From: Aradus depressus
Taxonomy: Eukaryota; Arthropoda; Insecta; Hemiptera; Aradidae
Direction: 5' to 3'
Length of the DNA stretch: 64,000 nt
NCBI GenBank assembly: GCA_963662175.1
Contig: OY759217.1
Span: 13,704,562 to 13,768,561 of the forward strand
Of the stretch, positions 11,749-23,471 are shown in pieces. The notes under the pieces are model-generated. The model saw only the letters and a list, made by a program, of their open reading frames with translations. It was not told where the DNA came from and did not search any database. Positions within the stretch are counted from its first letter, which is position 1. Each line of letters opens with the position of its first letter. The translations under genes and the position numbers were made by a program.

Positions 11749-13085
11749 TGTAATATAAACAAGCCCGTTGCCAAGGCAATGGATTTATTAGCAACGATAC
11801 ATTTATATTAAACCCATTTAGAAGACGAAATCAAAGTAAAAGAAGAAAGAAAATTAAGAAAGAAGAAAAGAAAATGGAAATCTGAAGAACAAAACAAGTT
11901 TAAGAAGAAAGTAAGAATAACTTTAAAAGGAAGAAAAGGTGGCTGAAGGCCTAACCTTACAGTTATCAACAAACATTTTAAATAATAATTACAAGATCCA
12001 CCGACTTCAAAAGGAAACTAAATTTTCAGAAGGGATTAATTTAGCACCCAGAAACAAAATGAAACAGCTAAAAGAAGAAGAATGAAGAAAATTTCAGGAA
12101 ATTATAAGCAAAATTAAGAAAAGGTCAATAATTAAAAAACGAGTCGGTAGAAGGTTGTGAAAATTTTTAGGAAAAGACAGTTAATTATTAAGAAAAGATT
12201 AAAGAAGAAAAAGAAGAGAAAAACTGCCCACATCAGAAAGAAAAGCCAGTAGTAAATTTTGAAGAAACGGTCAGTTCTAAAATACATCGAATCAACTAGG
12301 CCGGATCCCATCTGAAATAATACAAGTGATCCGAAAGTGTATACCACAAACTTTAAACACTGTTTTCGAGAAATGAAGAAGGCAAAATTAAAAAGAAAAG
12401 TTACAGAAAATTAAGATGACAATTTAGAAAAGAGAAGAAACGGAAGAAAGGAGAGAAAACACCAAAAAATATTAATATTTAGAAGTAAAACAAGAGACAA
12501 CAGAAAAAAGAAACTCGAATTTGCTACCCATAATTCCGTGCGGAGGCAGTTTAGTGAGTCTATGCTGGGTCCTGGTAGAGGTGGAACCGTTGAAAGACTG
12601 GTCTCTGTTTTTTTTGTTAAAATATGTGAAAAGTAGTGAGTAAACAATTAAAAGTGAGTAAAAGTGACCGGTAAAAGATTGAAGGGATGTGGAGAGAGTG
12701 TGGACTCCAGTTTTTATGTTAAAAAGTAAAATTTATTGTATATATGTTTCAAGTGTGACGTCACCAAGGTATGATCCATTTTTTTGTACATATAATTTCT
12801 AAGATGGCCATTTTTAATTTCAAAATTCATAATAGTTTTATTAAAGTTATATTGTTTGTAAATATGTTTTAATTTTCTTTTAACTCCCCATATCTCTCTC
12901 AATGAAATTCAAATCTCAAAACTCATAGGCCTTGCGAATCAACACCTTTGAGATAAGCGCCAATCGTTATCGGGACATAATATTTAATAATCTTAATTTT
13001 TAGAATCACACCGGGAGACTTTTGGATTTTTGGATTGGTGCAAGTAACGTAGTTTGAAAATTTTACAGAGTTATTTATAACATAT
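11749..13085 (+). repeat. Unclassified ~1.3-kb dispersed repeat, copy 1
   Basis: Collinear with 26068-27385 (roughly 85-90% identical by eye). Both begin TGTAATRTAAACAAGCCC. Shared landmarks are AGATCCACCGACTT, AACGAGTCGGTAGAAGG, GTGACGTCACCAAGGTA and AATCAYACCGGGA. It is purine-rich, with no protein domain. A TG start and a GTGACGTCAC palindrome would suit a long LTR, but no partner, primer site or CA end is clear. Confidence 0.75.
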
Positions 13086-13290
13086 GTTTTTCATTTTTTT
13101 AAGAGCTTCACTCAACCATACGGTAGATTATTTGATTTTTGAAATTATAGATTTAATTAACTTAAATATTTTTATTATTCAAAATTTTATTCATTTTTTT
13201 AAATTTATTGTGAAAGGCAACAAATAAAAATATTTAATAAAAACCTTTCAGCCTAAAACCATAAAGTTTAAAAATATTGGGAGTGCTTAC

Positions 13291-13392
13291 CTGAATCAGC
13301 TGAAGTTTCTTTTTCGAGGACAAACTTGTCATTCATTTTTAGCTTGGTCATCACACTCATTGCGTTGGTGTCATAGTTGTTTGTTACGCATA
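13291..13392 (-). CDS. Core exon of DUF4773-like gene copy B
   Basis: A 102-bp exon with a consensus acceptor (CTTTCAG) and donor (GTAAGC). It encodes CVTNNYDTNAMSVMTKLKMN followed by DKFVLEKETSADS. This fits the DUF4773 block in which a cysteine, an N-x-T/Y-D motif, an L-x-x-N turn and a final serine precede a second cysteine exon. Both ends are phase 1, as in the homologous exon at 29759-29851, and the adjoining intron is similar (TAAGTAGCYTRCAT). The likely first exon is at 23762-23852. No terminal exon was found towards lower coordinates, so copy B may be incomplete. DUF4773 proteins are small secreted cysteine-rich proteins of unknown role. Confidence 0.65.
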
Positions 13393-14400
13393 CTGAAAGT
13401 ACAATTTTTTTTTTTTTTTAATCAGGTAAGTAGCTTGCATAAAGGGTGTTTCAGTGTATAGTTATCTGTGGAGAGCTTTCTTTATTTGCGTAAAGTTGTT
13501 TCCTTTCATCGATCTTTTTGATGATCAATTTTTCGGTTGGACCGTAACATTAATAGCCCCCGGAAAATGGGGGGTAGAGTGTAGTTCTATACTGGCCCGT
13601 ACTAAAATTTAGTTGTACTCAACTGCTCTGAACAATTTTTCTCTAAATTGGATGCCTGCTGCTCACTGTATATTCAACGAAGTAAGTACAAACTAGGGTA
13701 AAGAAAACCGTTCTGGTTCGAATTTCATGACGCAAATCTTTAAAACGCTACGTTTCTTTCATTTCTCTCTAAATCACGGGATTTACAATTCCTCTGAGTG
13801 AGAATTTAGTATCTAAATTAGTGTGGAAATTATATATTTTATTTGTCGGCATTTATTTCCTAAAATACGTCATGGTTCGCACATGGAATCATGCGCCATG
13901 CCGGCTGATTTAATGTAACGAAAAGTGGTGAGATTTGAAACGCTTGTAGCTCGGCGTGGAATAGGAGGAAGCGGACGACAGTGGTCAGGAAATACGCGAT
14001 ACACGGTAGGGCAAGGACATGCGGTCATTGGGTTCACATGCATGAAATAAGAGAGGATAACGCCAGAACGTGAAGTAAAAATCCCCACGTTTCGCTTCTT
14101 TCTGGCCGTCATAACTCAACAACCAAACTCTCTCAACAACGGGAGAGCCAGACAAGTTTTTGACAACTCAGATGATCAGTTATGAACTGTTCTACAGAAT
14201 AAAAAATAAACTCGCAACACATAATCTTATATATATCATAATACTGACATAGTGTATAAATAAATACCTTCTACTCAAAAATTTTGAATACCTTTTTCGC
14301 AAATTTAGTTGTTTATGTAAACTTTTGTTTCATTTTTATTATTATTATTTTATGTTTAAATTTGTTTTATATTGTTTAAATATATATATATATTTTTGAG
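13393..14400. other. Intron of copy B, no further exon seen
   Basis: The first ~100 bp resemble the intron upstream of 29851. An open minus-strand frame at 13870-14112 (80 codons, slightly GC-richer) has no recognisable domain. Confidence 0.45.
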
Positions 14401-14744
14401 GACGCCGGTAGCTCAGTGGTATGCGTGCTTGACTTCTGAGCTCAAGGTCGTGGGTTCGTAGCCCGACCGAGGCCCTTAGTTTATTTTATCTGGGAGGTAA
14501 AATAAACTTAAGCACGCCGTCCTTCGGATGGGACGTTAAGCGATGGTCCCGAGCCTGTACGATGTCAGGTACTCGTTAAAGACCCCTATCCTAGATGAAT
14601 AAAAATTTAGGGTAGGCAAAATTTAGGACTCCCACAGTAGAGTCGGGCTCATGTCCACCAGAGTGACGAAAGAGCGCTCTGGTAGTAGGCCATATGACCT
14701 CGTAGTTAAAGCCCGGGCATGAGTCATAAAACCTAACCTAACCT
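14401..14744 (+). mobile_element. tRNA-derived SINE, full length, (CCTAA) tail
   Basis: Reference copy of the main SINE family of this window. The head keeps a tRNA A box (TAGCTCAGTGGT) and a B-box region (GGTTCG). The body contains GTCCTTCGGATGGGACGTTA and AGAGCGCTCTGGTAGTAGGC. It ends ACCTAACCTAACCT. AT-rich target duplication (ATATATATATTTT) on both sides. Confidence 0.92.
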
Positions 14745-14799
14745 ATATATATATTTTTTTTACTTTCTTATAACTACAATAAAAGGAAATATTGTAATG

Positions 14800-16430
14800 A
14801 AACAACATGAGAGAAGGAAACACAACGCCTCCTCAGACAAGACCCTGGCCTCCCGCCCCTGACAGACGGACAGAATACTGTAACAACGGGCAATGATAAG
14901 AGTGAGCTAGTGGCTCAACACTTTGAACAGAAATTCAGAACCCATGACACACTGGATCACGAAACACTCCACACAGTCCACGAATTTCTTCCCACCCCAC
15001 TGCACACCGCAGAACCACACATACAGTATACAAACCCGTCAGAAATCACACTGTACATTCAGAGACTTGAATAGAGAACAAGAAAGCCCCTGGTGAAGAC
15101 CTCATCCCCAACATCGTCCTGAAAAACCTGCCTCTAAAAAGCATCGCATATCTGATGGTACCGTTCAATGGCTGTTTAAGGAGAAGATACATTCCTGACA
15201 GGTGGAAGAATGCACTCGTGGTCGTCTTTCATAAGCACGGCAAGCCGAAACAAGACCCCGAAAGCTATAAGCCGATAAGTCTTTGAAACTCTACGTCTAA
15301 AATTTTTGAAAAGGTAATTTATAAAATAATTTATAAAAGACTTCTTCAATGTTTAGAAGGCACCATAACGTCCCAACAGTTTGGGTTCAAAGCCAAGCAC
15401 TCTGCGGTTCAGCAGCTCCAACGGGTGACCGAAATGATTGTCCTTGGCTTTGAGGAGAAGAAATACCTTGCCGTCCTATTTTCGGACGTAGCCGCAGCCT
15501 TCGACACCGTTTGGCATGAGGGGCTGTTATACAAACTGAAGAAAAGCCTGGCACCCAAATACATTGTTGCACTTATAACGTCCACGTCAGAACATTTCAA
15601 GTTAAAGTCAGCAACGCAATGAGCAACCAGAAAAGAATGACAGCTGTAGTCCCTCAAAGTGCTATATTGAGCCCTCAGCTTTTCAGTTTGTTTATGCAAA
15701 ACATCCCCGAAGCTCCCATGGTGACATGAGCCACCTATGCCGATGACACGATGATAGCCCGTCAGCATAGTACCCTCTCCGTCGTCATTGAACAGCTCCA
15801 GGAAGCCCTAATGGATGTTCCTCACGGGTTTTCAAAACGGAGGCTCAAACTAAACGTAGGGAAGACTGAAGCTAAAATCTTTCCTCTCCGCAGAATCTCC
15901 ATGGAAGAACAAAGCCAGCTGCAAATGGATGACATCCCGATTCTCTGGAAGCCTAAGGACCAGGGTGTGCGCTATCTTGAAGTAGTTTTGCATGCACGAC
16001 TCACATGGAAAACACATTATCAGAAAACTACAGCAAGCATATTCACGACTTAACACCCTTTACCCTCTCATAAACACGCCACTTAAACACACTCGTACTA
16101 TTCTGCTATACAAGACTAACAGGAAACGACTACAAACGTTTCAAATCAAAGTACTGCGAATAGCAACAAACGCATCCTGGTTGGTCAGGAATCACAAAAT
16201 CCACGAAGAACTGGGACTCTATTTGCAGCTCACATTGAAAAGCTTGTAAAAATTCACCACAAAAGCCTTGTAAATTGTTCCAGGGCTGTAAAGTCTAGGT
16301 GCACCTACTCCTGGGAGGCGAATCAAACAAAGACTTTACCAGACCTTCCTATTTTAAACCATTTATTTTGTATATTTGTGTAAAACATCTTGTATCTTGC
16401 TGGTCCAAATAAATGTTGTTGTTTCTATCA
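14800..16430 (+). pseudogene. Jockey-like LINE, 5' truncated and broken
   Basis: Reverse transcriptase remnants lie in order over several frames. The linker is near 14940. Motif A, FSDVAAAFDTVWHEGLLYKL, is at about 15480-15540. The catalytic YADD (ATYADDTMIA) is at about 15730-15760. The thumb and C-terminal region (LKLNVGKTEA, KPKDQGVRYL) runs from 15840 to 16000, and the end, including LQTFQIKVLRIATNASWLVR, to about 16340. Stops and frameshifts (for example the TGA after 15620) show it is dead. The 3' end has AATAAATG at ~16409. The same family recurs at 43733-44407. Confidence 0.88.
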
Positions 16431-16446
16431 TCATTGAGTTGCTCTA

Positions 16447-16775
16447 GTTAGTTAATTATTATGACTCATCCCCGGGCTTTAACTACAAGGTCATAAGGCC
16501 TACGACAGGAGCGCTCTTTCGTCACTCTGGTGGACATGAGCCCGACTCTTCCATGGGAGTCCCAAATGTTTTCTACCATAAATTTTTATTCACCTAGGGT
16601 ACCTGACATCGTACAGGTTTGAGACCTTCATTTAACGTCCCATCCGAAGGACGGCGTGCTTCAGTTTTTTTAACCTCCAAGATAAAATATACCAAGGGCC
16701 TCGGCCTGGTTTTGAACCCGCGATCTTGAGCTCAGTAAGCCAGCAAGCATACCAACGAGCTACCGGCGCCCTCAC
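16447..16775 (-). mobile_element. SINE with 10-bp target duplication
   Basis: Reverse complement of the main SINE family, flanked by AGTTGCTCTA at 16437-16446 and 16776-16785. The target sequence resembles the 83-bp satellite unit at 32.2-32.9 kb (GTTGCTCTATT..TGAGTATA). Confidence 0.93.
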
Positions 16776-16871
16776 AGTTGCTCTATTCCTAAGTATAGGA
16801 TATTAACATATAAATATTATAATTTAGGTACAGGAAAATCAAACAAAGAATGTTACAATCGTCCCCGGTCT

Positions 16872-17349
16872 CCATTAATAGGATTGTGATCTTACCTGGT
16901 ATAACTAATATAATAGGATTGTGATCTTACTTGGTATAACTAATATAATAGGATTGTGACCTTACCTGGTATAACTAATATAATAGAATTGTGATTTTAC
17001 CTGATATAACTAATATAATAGGATTGTGATCTTAACTGATATAACTAATATAATAGGATTGTGACCTTACCTGGTATAACTAATATAATAGGATTGTGAC
17101 CTTACCTGGTATAACTAATATAATAGGATTGTGATCTTACCTGGTATAACTAATATAATAGGATTGTGATCTTACCTAGTATAACTAATATATTAGAATT
17201 GTGATCTTACCTGGTACAACTAATATAATAGGATTGTGATCTTACTTGGTATAATATAATAGGATTGTGATCTTACCTGGTATAACTAATATAATAGGAT
17301 TGTGATCTTACCTGGTATAACTAATATAATAGGATTGTGATCTTACCTG
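16872..17349. repeat. Satellite, 35-bp unit, ~13 copies
   Basis: The unit reads AGGATTGTGATCTTACCTGG then TATAACTAATATAAT, with point variants (CTTACTTGG, CTTAACTGA) and one shortened unit near 17250. No coding content. Confidence 0.95.
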
Positions 17350-18870
17350 GTACATCAATTAAGTAGAAACATAATTTTTGTTCAATCTTATGATTAGCCG
17401 GTTCTAGGACAAAATATGAAAAATAATTATTCATATTATAACCAAACAGATTAAATGCTACTAACTAAATATTTCAAAAAATGACTATTGGTGGGTATAT
17501 GAAAGTAATGCTTTGGGTCAGCGGTTTTCTTTCTTTCATTGTACCTTTATAATGATGTTCCGTATTTCCAGCCGTGGAAATGGTGGAAGGAAAATCAAAA
17601 TATACTACGGGAATTGGAAATTCCAGTTATGAAACCAGACAAATAATTCCCTTAAAACCTATATTTCCTTGATAATCTCTGGATCCTGCTGTGTCGTCGA
17701 TTCTCTTGGGAAAATGGGTCTAAGATAAAATAAAGGAACTATTTAAAACAATAAACCAAGCCCTTATAATCTTGAAATAAAATAAATCAAACTTCTATTA
17801 AATAAAAGGAAAAGAAAGCCAGACCCACGAATATCTATACATATACAAAAGATGCCCTCTAAAAAAATCTATATAATATATTTTCAATATCTCATTCAAT
17901 ATAAGTTAAGGGTCACGGGTCTCTAGTATACAGCGCCGCCCGTGGTCAACCGTCGAACAAATATATTACTAAACTACGTAAAGTAGGGGGGGGGGGGGGG
18001 GGGGGGGCGAGCTATATATGTAATTACTTCATTACACCTTGTAATTCTTTGAGTGACTTTTTTATATCCACCAGTAATGGTAGTAATTTCTATAAGGATG
18101 CTTGATGAGTAATTTCATGAAAATCCGACCAACTATTAAGGGGCATGTTGACATGGCAAATAGCCCGTAACCTTGGGGCCATCCTTGAAGTACGCCACGA
18201 GTACCGTGATTGTTCAGCTGTTTTTCAGTTATTAGCTCACAAACAAACAGACAAGTTTTTCAATTTTATAATTTAAGATAAATTGAATATTGTATGTTAC
18301 TGATTCAATTTTCAACATTTTCAGTAATTTTTTTCTTCATGAACTGCAAAAAAAATTCGTCGGTGAATCACCCGTTATTTAATTCCCCAGCTCGAGTTTA
18401 TCAACTACGTTCTTGCTCTCCCTTCAGCCAATTGACCGTTTGGGTTAAAACCCATTTTACTTACATAGTGGCATTTGAATACTAAATTTTGTGTCGTTAG
18501 ATTGTATGATACTATTTTACTTAACTATTTCGCTGAAAACTGATAGCAACACGCCTTTACGTTATGTAACGCTCAAAAATTTGATGCGAAGTTTTCAATG
18601 GAATTTCATGTTTTCCGACCATTTGATTCCAAAAATGAAAAAAAAAAAAAAAAAAAAAAAAAAAACGTTTTCCTTTTTATGTGTACACGATAAATCTCGA
18701 TATATTGTATGTATCGACATGAAATTAGCTTGAAATGTACGAACCCATAAATATAAGTCAAATAAAAAGTTTGCCGAAGGTGATTTAAAAAAAAAAAAAA
18801 ACTTTTATTGAACAAACTGAAAACTTATATTCGTTAAGTGATATAGAGGTTTGTACCGTTCAGGAGTCGA
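17350..18870. other. Intergenic; poly-G and poly-A tracts
   Basis: Nothing recognised except a G homopolymer of about 20 bases at 17987-18007 and A runs at about 18638-18665 and 18788-18800. Small frames here have no motifs. Confidence 0.6.
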
Positions 18871-18872
18871 AG

Positions 18873-19199
18873 CTAGACTGATTCTTCTGTGTAACAAAGA
18901 TGGGGACATGGGAAACAATAAGAGTAAACAATTTCTAGAAGGGATGCTGGATGATCATGAATATTGCTTGGATCCGTGGGAAATGCCACGTTAATACCTC
19001 CACCCCTAAATTGTGGCATCACCTGGAAGGTAGGAATATGATCTAAGGCGATAGTCACATTGGGTACAGAGTGACTATCTAAAGTCTTACTAGAAAGATA
19101 ATGTTTAATAATACAAATGATGATGCTAACCATAATGAAGATATACAGAGATAAAGTCGAAAAACTAGGTATAATAAAATTGTGGAGCTTATTTTCTAA
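18873..19199 (-). pseudogene. Envelope relic, C-terminal part (errantivirus / baculovirus F type)
   Basis: This continues the envelope reading at 20425-21720 on the far side of the piggyBac-like insertion. It encodes a hydrophobic membrane anchor (around 19135-19165, core SLYIFIMVSIIICII) and a ~65-residue cytoplasmic tail ending in a stop at 18873. The two parts share the duplicated target bases and their reading frames line up across the insertion. No LTR was recognised beyond the stop. A 54-bp piece of the tail recurs at about 22748-22808. Confidence 0.65.
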
Positions 19200-19550
19200 C
19201 CCGTAACTGGTGACGTGGGGTTATCTATACCCAGAACTTTTCCCCTCTCCCACGAGCTTAACTGCAGGGTAAAAAAAATATTTTAATTTTAATTAATTTA
19301 GTGACATGTATTTATGACCTCAAAAACATTTAAACACAAAAAAAAAATGTCTAGGGCCCCAAAAAGTTTTTTTATAAAACCTGCCAATAAAAACCAATTT
19401 AAGCTATAGGGTTGCTAAAAATCCCAAAATATAATTTGCAACACCTTTTGGAATAAAAATTGCAGCAATACTCTATTATTTAAATATAATGAAAGTAAAA
19501 AAAAAAAAAAAATTAAAAAAAAGTTAATTTTGAATTAAAATTCCGACACA

Positions 19551-19682
19551 TCATTCAGCACATTCTTTACAGACTGGAATCATACAACTTCCACATATTG
19601 GCACTTTGCAACCATTGCAGACTTTTTTGTTTATTTTGTCAGATCCTCTGGGGCACTTCTGGCATCTTCCGGTTTTTTCCAT
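19551..19682 (-). pseudogene. piggyBac transposase cysteine-rich C-terminal domain
   Basis: 43 codons from an ATG at 19682 to TGA. Cysteine pairs run in order CQKC, CNGC, CGSC and CKEC, the zinc-binding pattern at the end of piggyBac transposases that binds the element's ends. It is intact here although the catalytic domain is missing. Confidence 0.8.
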
Positions 19683-19957
19683 AGTATTTAGTTACCTTTT
19701 TTTTTACTTTTTTTGGTAGAGGTTCATAAGGTCAGACCCAGACGAAAAATCTGAGTCCAAAGTATGCGGCAGTGAAGTACTTGCCATTACCGATGGAAAT
19801 TCGTCATCATCAATTCTTGTTCTGAATCAGTTTGATGATCACTAAGATAATCACGAGATACATCTTCATCACCACTCCACTCACTTTCTCCTTCAAGTAT
19901 TGACCATCAGAAACGTTTTTTTAGATGCCATGACAAAAAATTATAAATAAATAAAAC

Positions 19958-20090
19958 AAACTTATTTTTTGAAATATTGTCTATTCCACTAAAGATGTGG
20001 ATCTTTAGTGGAATAGACAATATTTCAAAAAATAAGTTTGTTTTATTTATTTATTACAAGTTTCCACAATATGTCCGCGTTCCTCAACTT
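19958..20090. repeat. Penelope-type hairpin end inside the piggyBac-like element
   Basis: Near-perfect palindrome, arms about 48 bp (AAATATTGTCTATTCCACTA and its complement, centre near 20000), followed by TTACAAGTTTCCACAATATG. The same arms and the same following sequence bound the Penelope-like element at 38178-39095. Confidence 0.85.
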
Positions 20091-20424
20091 AGAATAAAAT
20101 TATATGTAAAAATTATTCATAAAAAGTTATTTATAAACACAGTAGATAATACCAAAAACCCACAGAAAAAATAATAAAATAAAAAAATGCAAAAAAGTTA
20201 CGTATCTGGTGACGTGGGGTGTAAATTACCCTGAACTTACATTTATTTGGAGCTGACACGAAATAACACACTAGAGAATCAAAATAATACACTAGGCAAG
20301 GAGGGCATAGACCGACTGGAAGGTACCTAGTCGGACAACAAGTTACCCCCAACCCTCTGGCCCCAGTGGTGAATCATAGTTTTCGCTGGGTATCACACAC
20401 CCCACGTCACCAGTTACGGGCTAA

Positions 20425-21720
20425 TGGTACAATCGGGTTAGTGTTTATAGTTCTAAGAGTAATGGGTTCTATAAACACGGTAAAATTTGGATTTGGATTA
20501 ATATAAAATTTAAAACTAAAGTTGCTAGTGATATGAGGTTTTCCTGTAGAATTGTATGAATAATGAAAAGAGATGTCATTAAAGATGAGATGTTCGTTGG
20601 GATTCAGCTTGATGAGATGAATGCCGAAGAGTTGCTTAGTTTCAACCGATGATTTTGATGTCATCAGTGTATGGGAAGTTGGCAATAAATTGGTTGGTAT
20701 CCGGAACAGACTCGATGAAGGTTGCTTGGATATCCAGATGTGTATAGTGACATGAAGAAGTTGTTTCTAGGAGTATGATTTCCTTTTCGCACTGTGTTTG
20801 ATAATTGGATAATAGTTCATATGAGCACTGATAGCTTTTAACATGATTACATTTATTGTTTAGAAATTTAATATGCCTTATTTCTAGTGTTAGTACATAA
20901 TTAATATTGGTAATAATAACAGTGAATTTTTCTTTGTATAAAGTTGGGATGGAAAATAAATGGTACAACTCGTATGTTTCTTTTGAATTTATAGGGAGTG
21001 TTAAGAAATAAATTATTTGGCTCCCTGCTATTTTACAATTTACCTTTATTATTTTTTCAAAGTACAATATATTTTCATAGTTAAGTGTAAAAGATGTTTG
21101 GTCTTTATAGTGGTGTGCTATTTTTTGAATTTCCTTGAACAATTGATGTGTGGTTATAATGCTAGGATGCAGTGTTCCTATTTTACAAAATGGAATTGAG
21201 TTTTCTACATCTTGGAGGATGTTAAGTATAGAGAACAAGTGACTTTGTATTTGGTAAAACAAATCTTTAGATTTTCTTATTGCAATTTCGTTTGATATTT
21301 CTGCGTTTAAATATTGAATTTAGTTCTAAATTTCAAAATTGTTATTTTGGATAGTTGACAATGTGTCATTAAATGTTTGAATTATGTCGATATTAATAGA
21401 ATATTGTAATTTCAATTGATTTTGAAGACTATGTTCATTTTCTGAAATGTGTTGTAAGAGGGTTTCATATTTTTTACCGTCTGTGGAATCTAAATTTCCT
21501 GTAATTATTTTAAGTATGGAACCTGATCCGTTGATTATTCCTCTTTTAATTCGTTTATTGTCCGTCTGAATTTTTATATTATTAATTTTATCTTGGATAT
21601 TATTTTCAGTTACGCTAATTAGATTTTGATCGTTTCTAAATTCTTTTAGTTTACTGTTATTGAAAAATAAATGTTCTGTAATTATTATTAATTCTTTATA
21701 TTGACCTGTTATATTATTGT
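20425..21720 (-). pseudogene. Envelope fusion protein relic (errantivirus / baculovirus F family)
   Basis: Class I fusion protein relic of insect errantivirus type. A furin-type site R-I-K-R lies at 21542-21553. It is followed at once by a glycine-rich fusion-peptide-like segment and the conserved ITGNLDS..DG block at about 21490-21530. A long open part (20642-21262, 206 codons) contains the LPINSKETYELYHLF motif typical of this family and scattered cysteines, then shifts frame near 20650 and continues to 20426. Breaks: in-frame stops at 21326-21328 and 21320-21322, the frameshift near 20650, and the 1.2-kb piggyBac-like insertion. The N-terminus and signal peptide were not found. Dead copy. 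Confidence 0.8.
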
Positions 21721-22520
21721 ATTCTTACTTATAATTACTTATTATTATTATTAAATTTATCAAGTTCCTTAATTTTATAAACTTTTTTATTTTCTTATTT
21801 TGTATTAATATTTACTTTACTTATAATAACATTTAATTATTTTCCTTAATCTTTATTTTACTCGTAGTATATTTTCTTTAATTATTTCTTATTTTTCTTT
21901 TAAACATCCGATTAATGATATTCGCTCAAAATCGGTGTTACTTACCTACTTAATCTTCCCATTTTCTTTCCATCTTTTATTTTATTCCAATTATTTCTTT
22001 ACTTATAATATTTCTTATAAATTTTTTTTTATTCCTTAATATAACTATTTGTCCTTATTAACAATCGCCTAATGATATTCTCTCAAATAATAATAACTCT
22101 TTTAGTATAATCTTTTGACTTAAATTGTCTTTATTCTTTAAATTATATTACCTATATTCTTGTAATTCTTTCTTTCTTATATTTTGAATTATCATCTTTT
22201 CCATTATTTCTGAATATTAAATTCTTTAATTATTTTATTTATTGTTATTTGACTTATTATTAAAATTTTTATTTACTAAATTTTTAATTGACTTACTAGC
22301 TAACTTACATACTAAGTATTTGAATACAGTTTAACGTCATGTCCTAGGACGGTTTTGGATAAAGTTTATCCTCGTGTACAGGAGTCGATATTCTTGTCGT
22401 AGGCCCTAATTATATTTGTTGAATTTAAATTTGAGTGAATTTTAATTTTGTTTGATTATTTAATCATTAATTTATATCGAAATTCCTAAATTATAAATTA
22501 TTCTAAGTCGATCAGTCTGT
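21721..22520. other. Very AT-rich, no gene
   Basis: Strongly T-rich sequence upstream (minus-strand sense) of the envelope relic. No gag, pol or LTR recognised. Two loosely similar stretches contain TAATGATATTC.CTCAAA (about 21914 and 22071). Confidence 0.6.
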
Positions 22521-22544
22521 TTTCATGCTTGAGATCGTGTTTGT

Positions 22545-22844
22545 TTAGTCCACGTCTTTTGAGCCGCCAGGACGTGGTTCGTCGTTTGTGCGTTTGTCTG
22601 TCGGTCTTTCGGACGGAGCAGTTTTCTCGACGTCCAATTGTCTTTTGTTCAGTTTTCGTCGGGGGCGTTTTATGTTGGAGTGGATTGTCATGTCGTCATT
22701 GTCTGTATTTTCGTCAAGATTAACTACAAGGGATTGTGAGTCTGGGGACTCAAACTGGGGACATGGGAAACAATAAGAGTAAACAATTCCTAGAAGGGAT
22801 GCTGGATGGGCAGGAATACAGGGCTGTCCAGTAGCTGCAACCAA
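22545..22844 (-). other. Open frame of possible transposon origin
   Basis: 99 codons on the minus strand with balanced composition. The first part repeats the 54-bp envelope-tail motif of 18901-18954 (IVYSYCFPCP). The rest is charged and basic (KRPRRKLNKRQLDVEK). It could be an ORF1 or gag-like piece; I recognise no domain. Confidence 0.3.
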
Positions 22845-23159
22845 AACAGGGCCTGGTTTAGGACAAACGATCAGTTGTTACCAGGCGTTCGAGTTGGAAG
22901 GTAGGTTTACAAGCCCCCAATGGGTCTACAGCTAGTAGGGGAGATACACAATTCCTGGACACTAGAACGTATTCAAATAGACATTGTAGACATCTTTTGT
23001 AGACATTGAATATCAATATAATATGTAAGTTGAAATATATTATTCATTAACAATGAATGCTCTAAGTTTCAAAGCGCTAATTAAATAATAGAAAATATTT
23101 GAGATATTTCTATTATGGGTCAGGAGTAATGTATGAAAGTTGGATCTGTCTATGCTGAT

Positions 23160-23225
23160 ACTCTGAGGTCATGGGCGTAGCCAGGGGGGGCAGGGGGGGG
23201 GGCACGTGCCCCCCCCCCTGGGCAG
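23160..23225. repeat. G/C-tract hairpin GGGGGCACGTGCCCCC
   Basis: Runs of G then C around CACGTG, preceded by ATGGGCGTAGCCAGG. It looks like the end of an old DNA transposon; no partner end was identified. Confidence 0.4.
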
Positions 23226-23364
23226 AGCAAAAAAACCAAGATAAAAATTAAATAAACTAAAAAAATAGTTTTTATTAAAAATGGATTGCTTGCAAGTTAC
23301 ATTTCATTTCCTCGCTCAAAATCTTCATTTATGTTATACTTTATACTCTTAAAGCTGATTTTAC

Positions 23365-23471
23365 ATGTGCAGTAAAAATGCAAAGCGCAGCATCAGCAAA
23401 TGCACGCTATTGACTGTGAGTAATTTATTTATAAAAGCACAGAAACCACAGCGTGCATTTGCTGCTGCGCT
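23365..23471. repeat. Short palindromic element (MITE-like)
   Basis: Inverted arms of ~26 bp (GCGCAGCATCAGCAAATGCA near 23388; TGCATTTGCTGCTGCGCTT near 23454) enclose ~50 bp. It ends exactly where an LTR fragment begins. Confidence 0.6.

Larger units (their letters stand above)
19200..20420 (-). mobile_element. Non-autonomous piggyBac-like element
   Basis: 1221 bp with perfect 22-bp terminal inverted repeats (19200-19221 and 20399-20420, beginning CCCGTAACTGGTGACG) and a 4-bp duplication CTAA on both sides. On the minus strand it keeps only the two ends of a transposase: an acidic N-terminal stretch (ATG at 19931, then frameshifted LEGESEWSGDEDVSRDYL) and the cysteine-rich C-terminus. The central DDD catalytic domain is deleted. 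A third copy of the terminal motif lies inside, at about 20207-20223. A Penelope-type hairpin sits at 19958-20060. It interrupts an envelope relic. Confidence 0.85.

Noticed and set aside
14401..14470. Possible functional tRNA gene (A and B boxes)
   Set aside because: Many copies share the same non-tRNA body and tail; acceptor stem does not close. It is a SINE head.
15387..15768. Minus-strand frames opposite the LINE reverse transcriptase
   Set aside because: Shadows of the plus-strand RT relic, which carries the conserved motifs.
22748..22844. LTR of the envelope-bearing element, based on a repeat shared with 18901-18954
   Set aside because: Only 54 bp match and flanks on both sides differ, so it cannot be shown to be an LTR.
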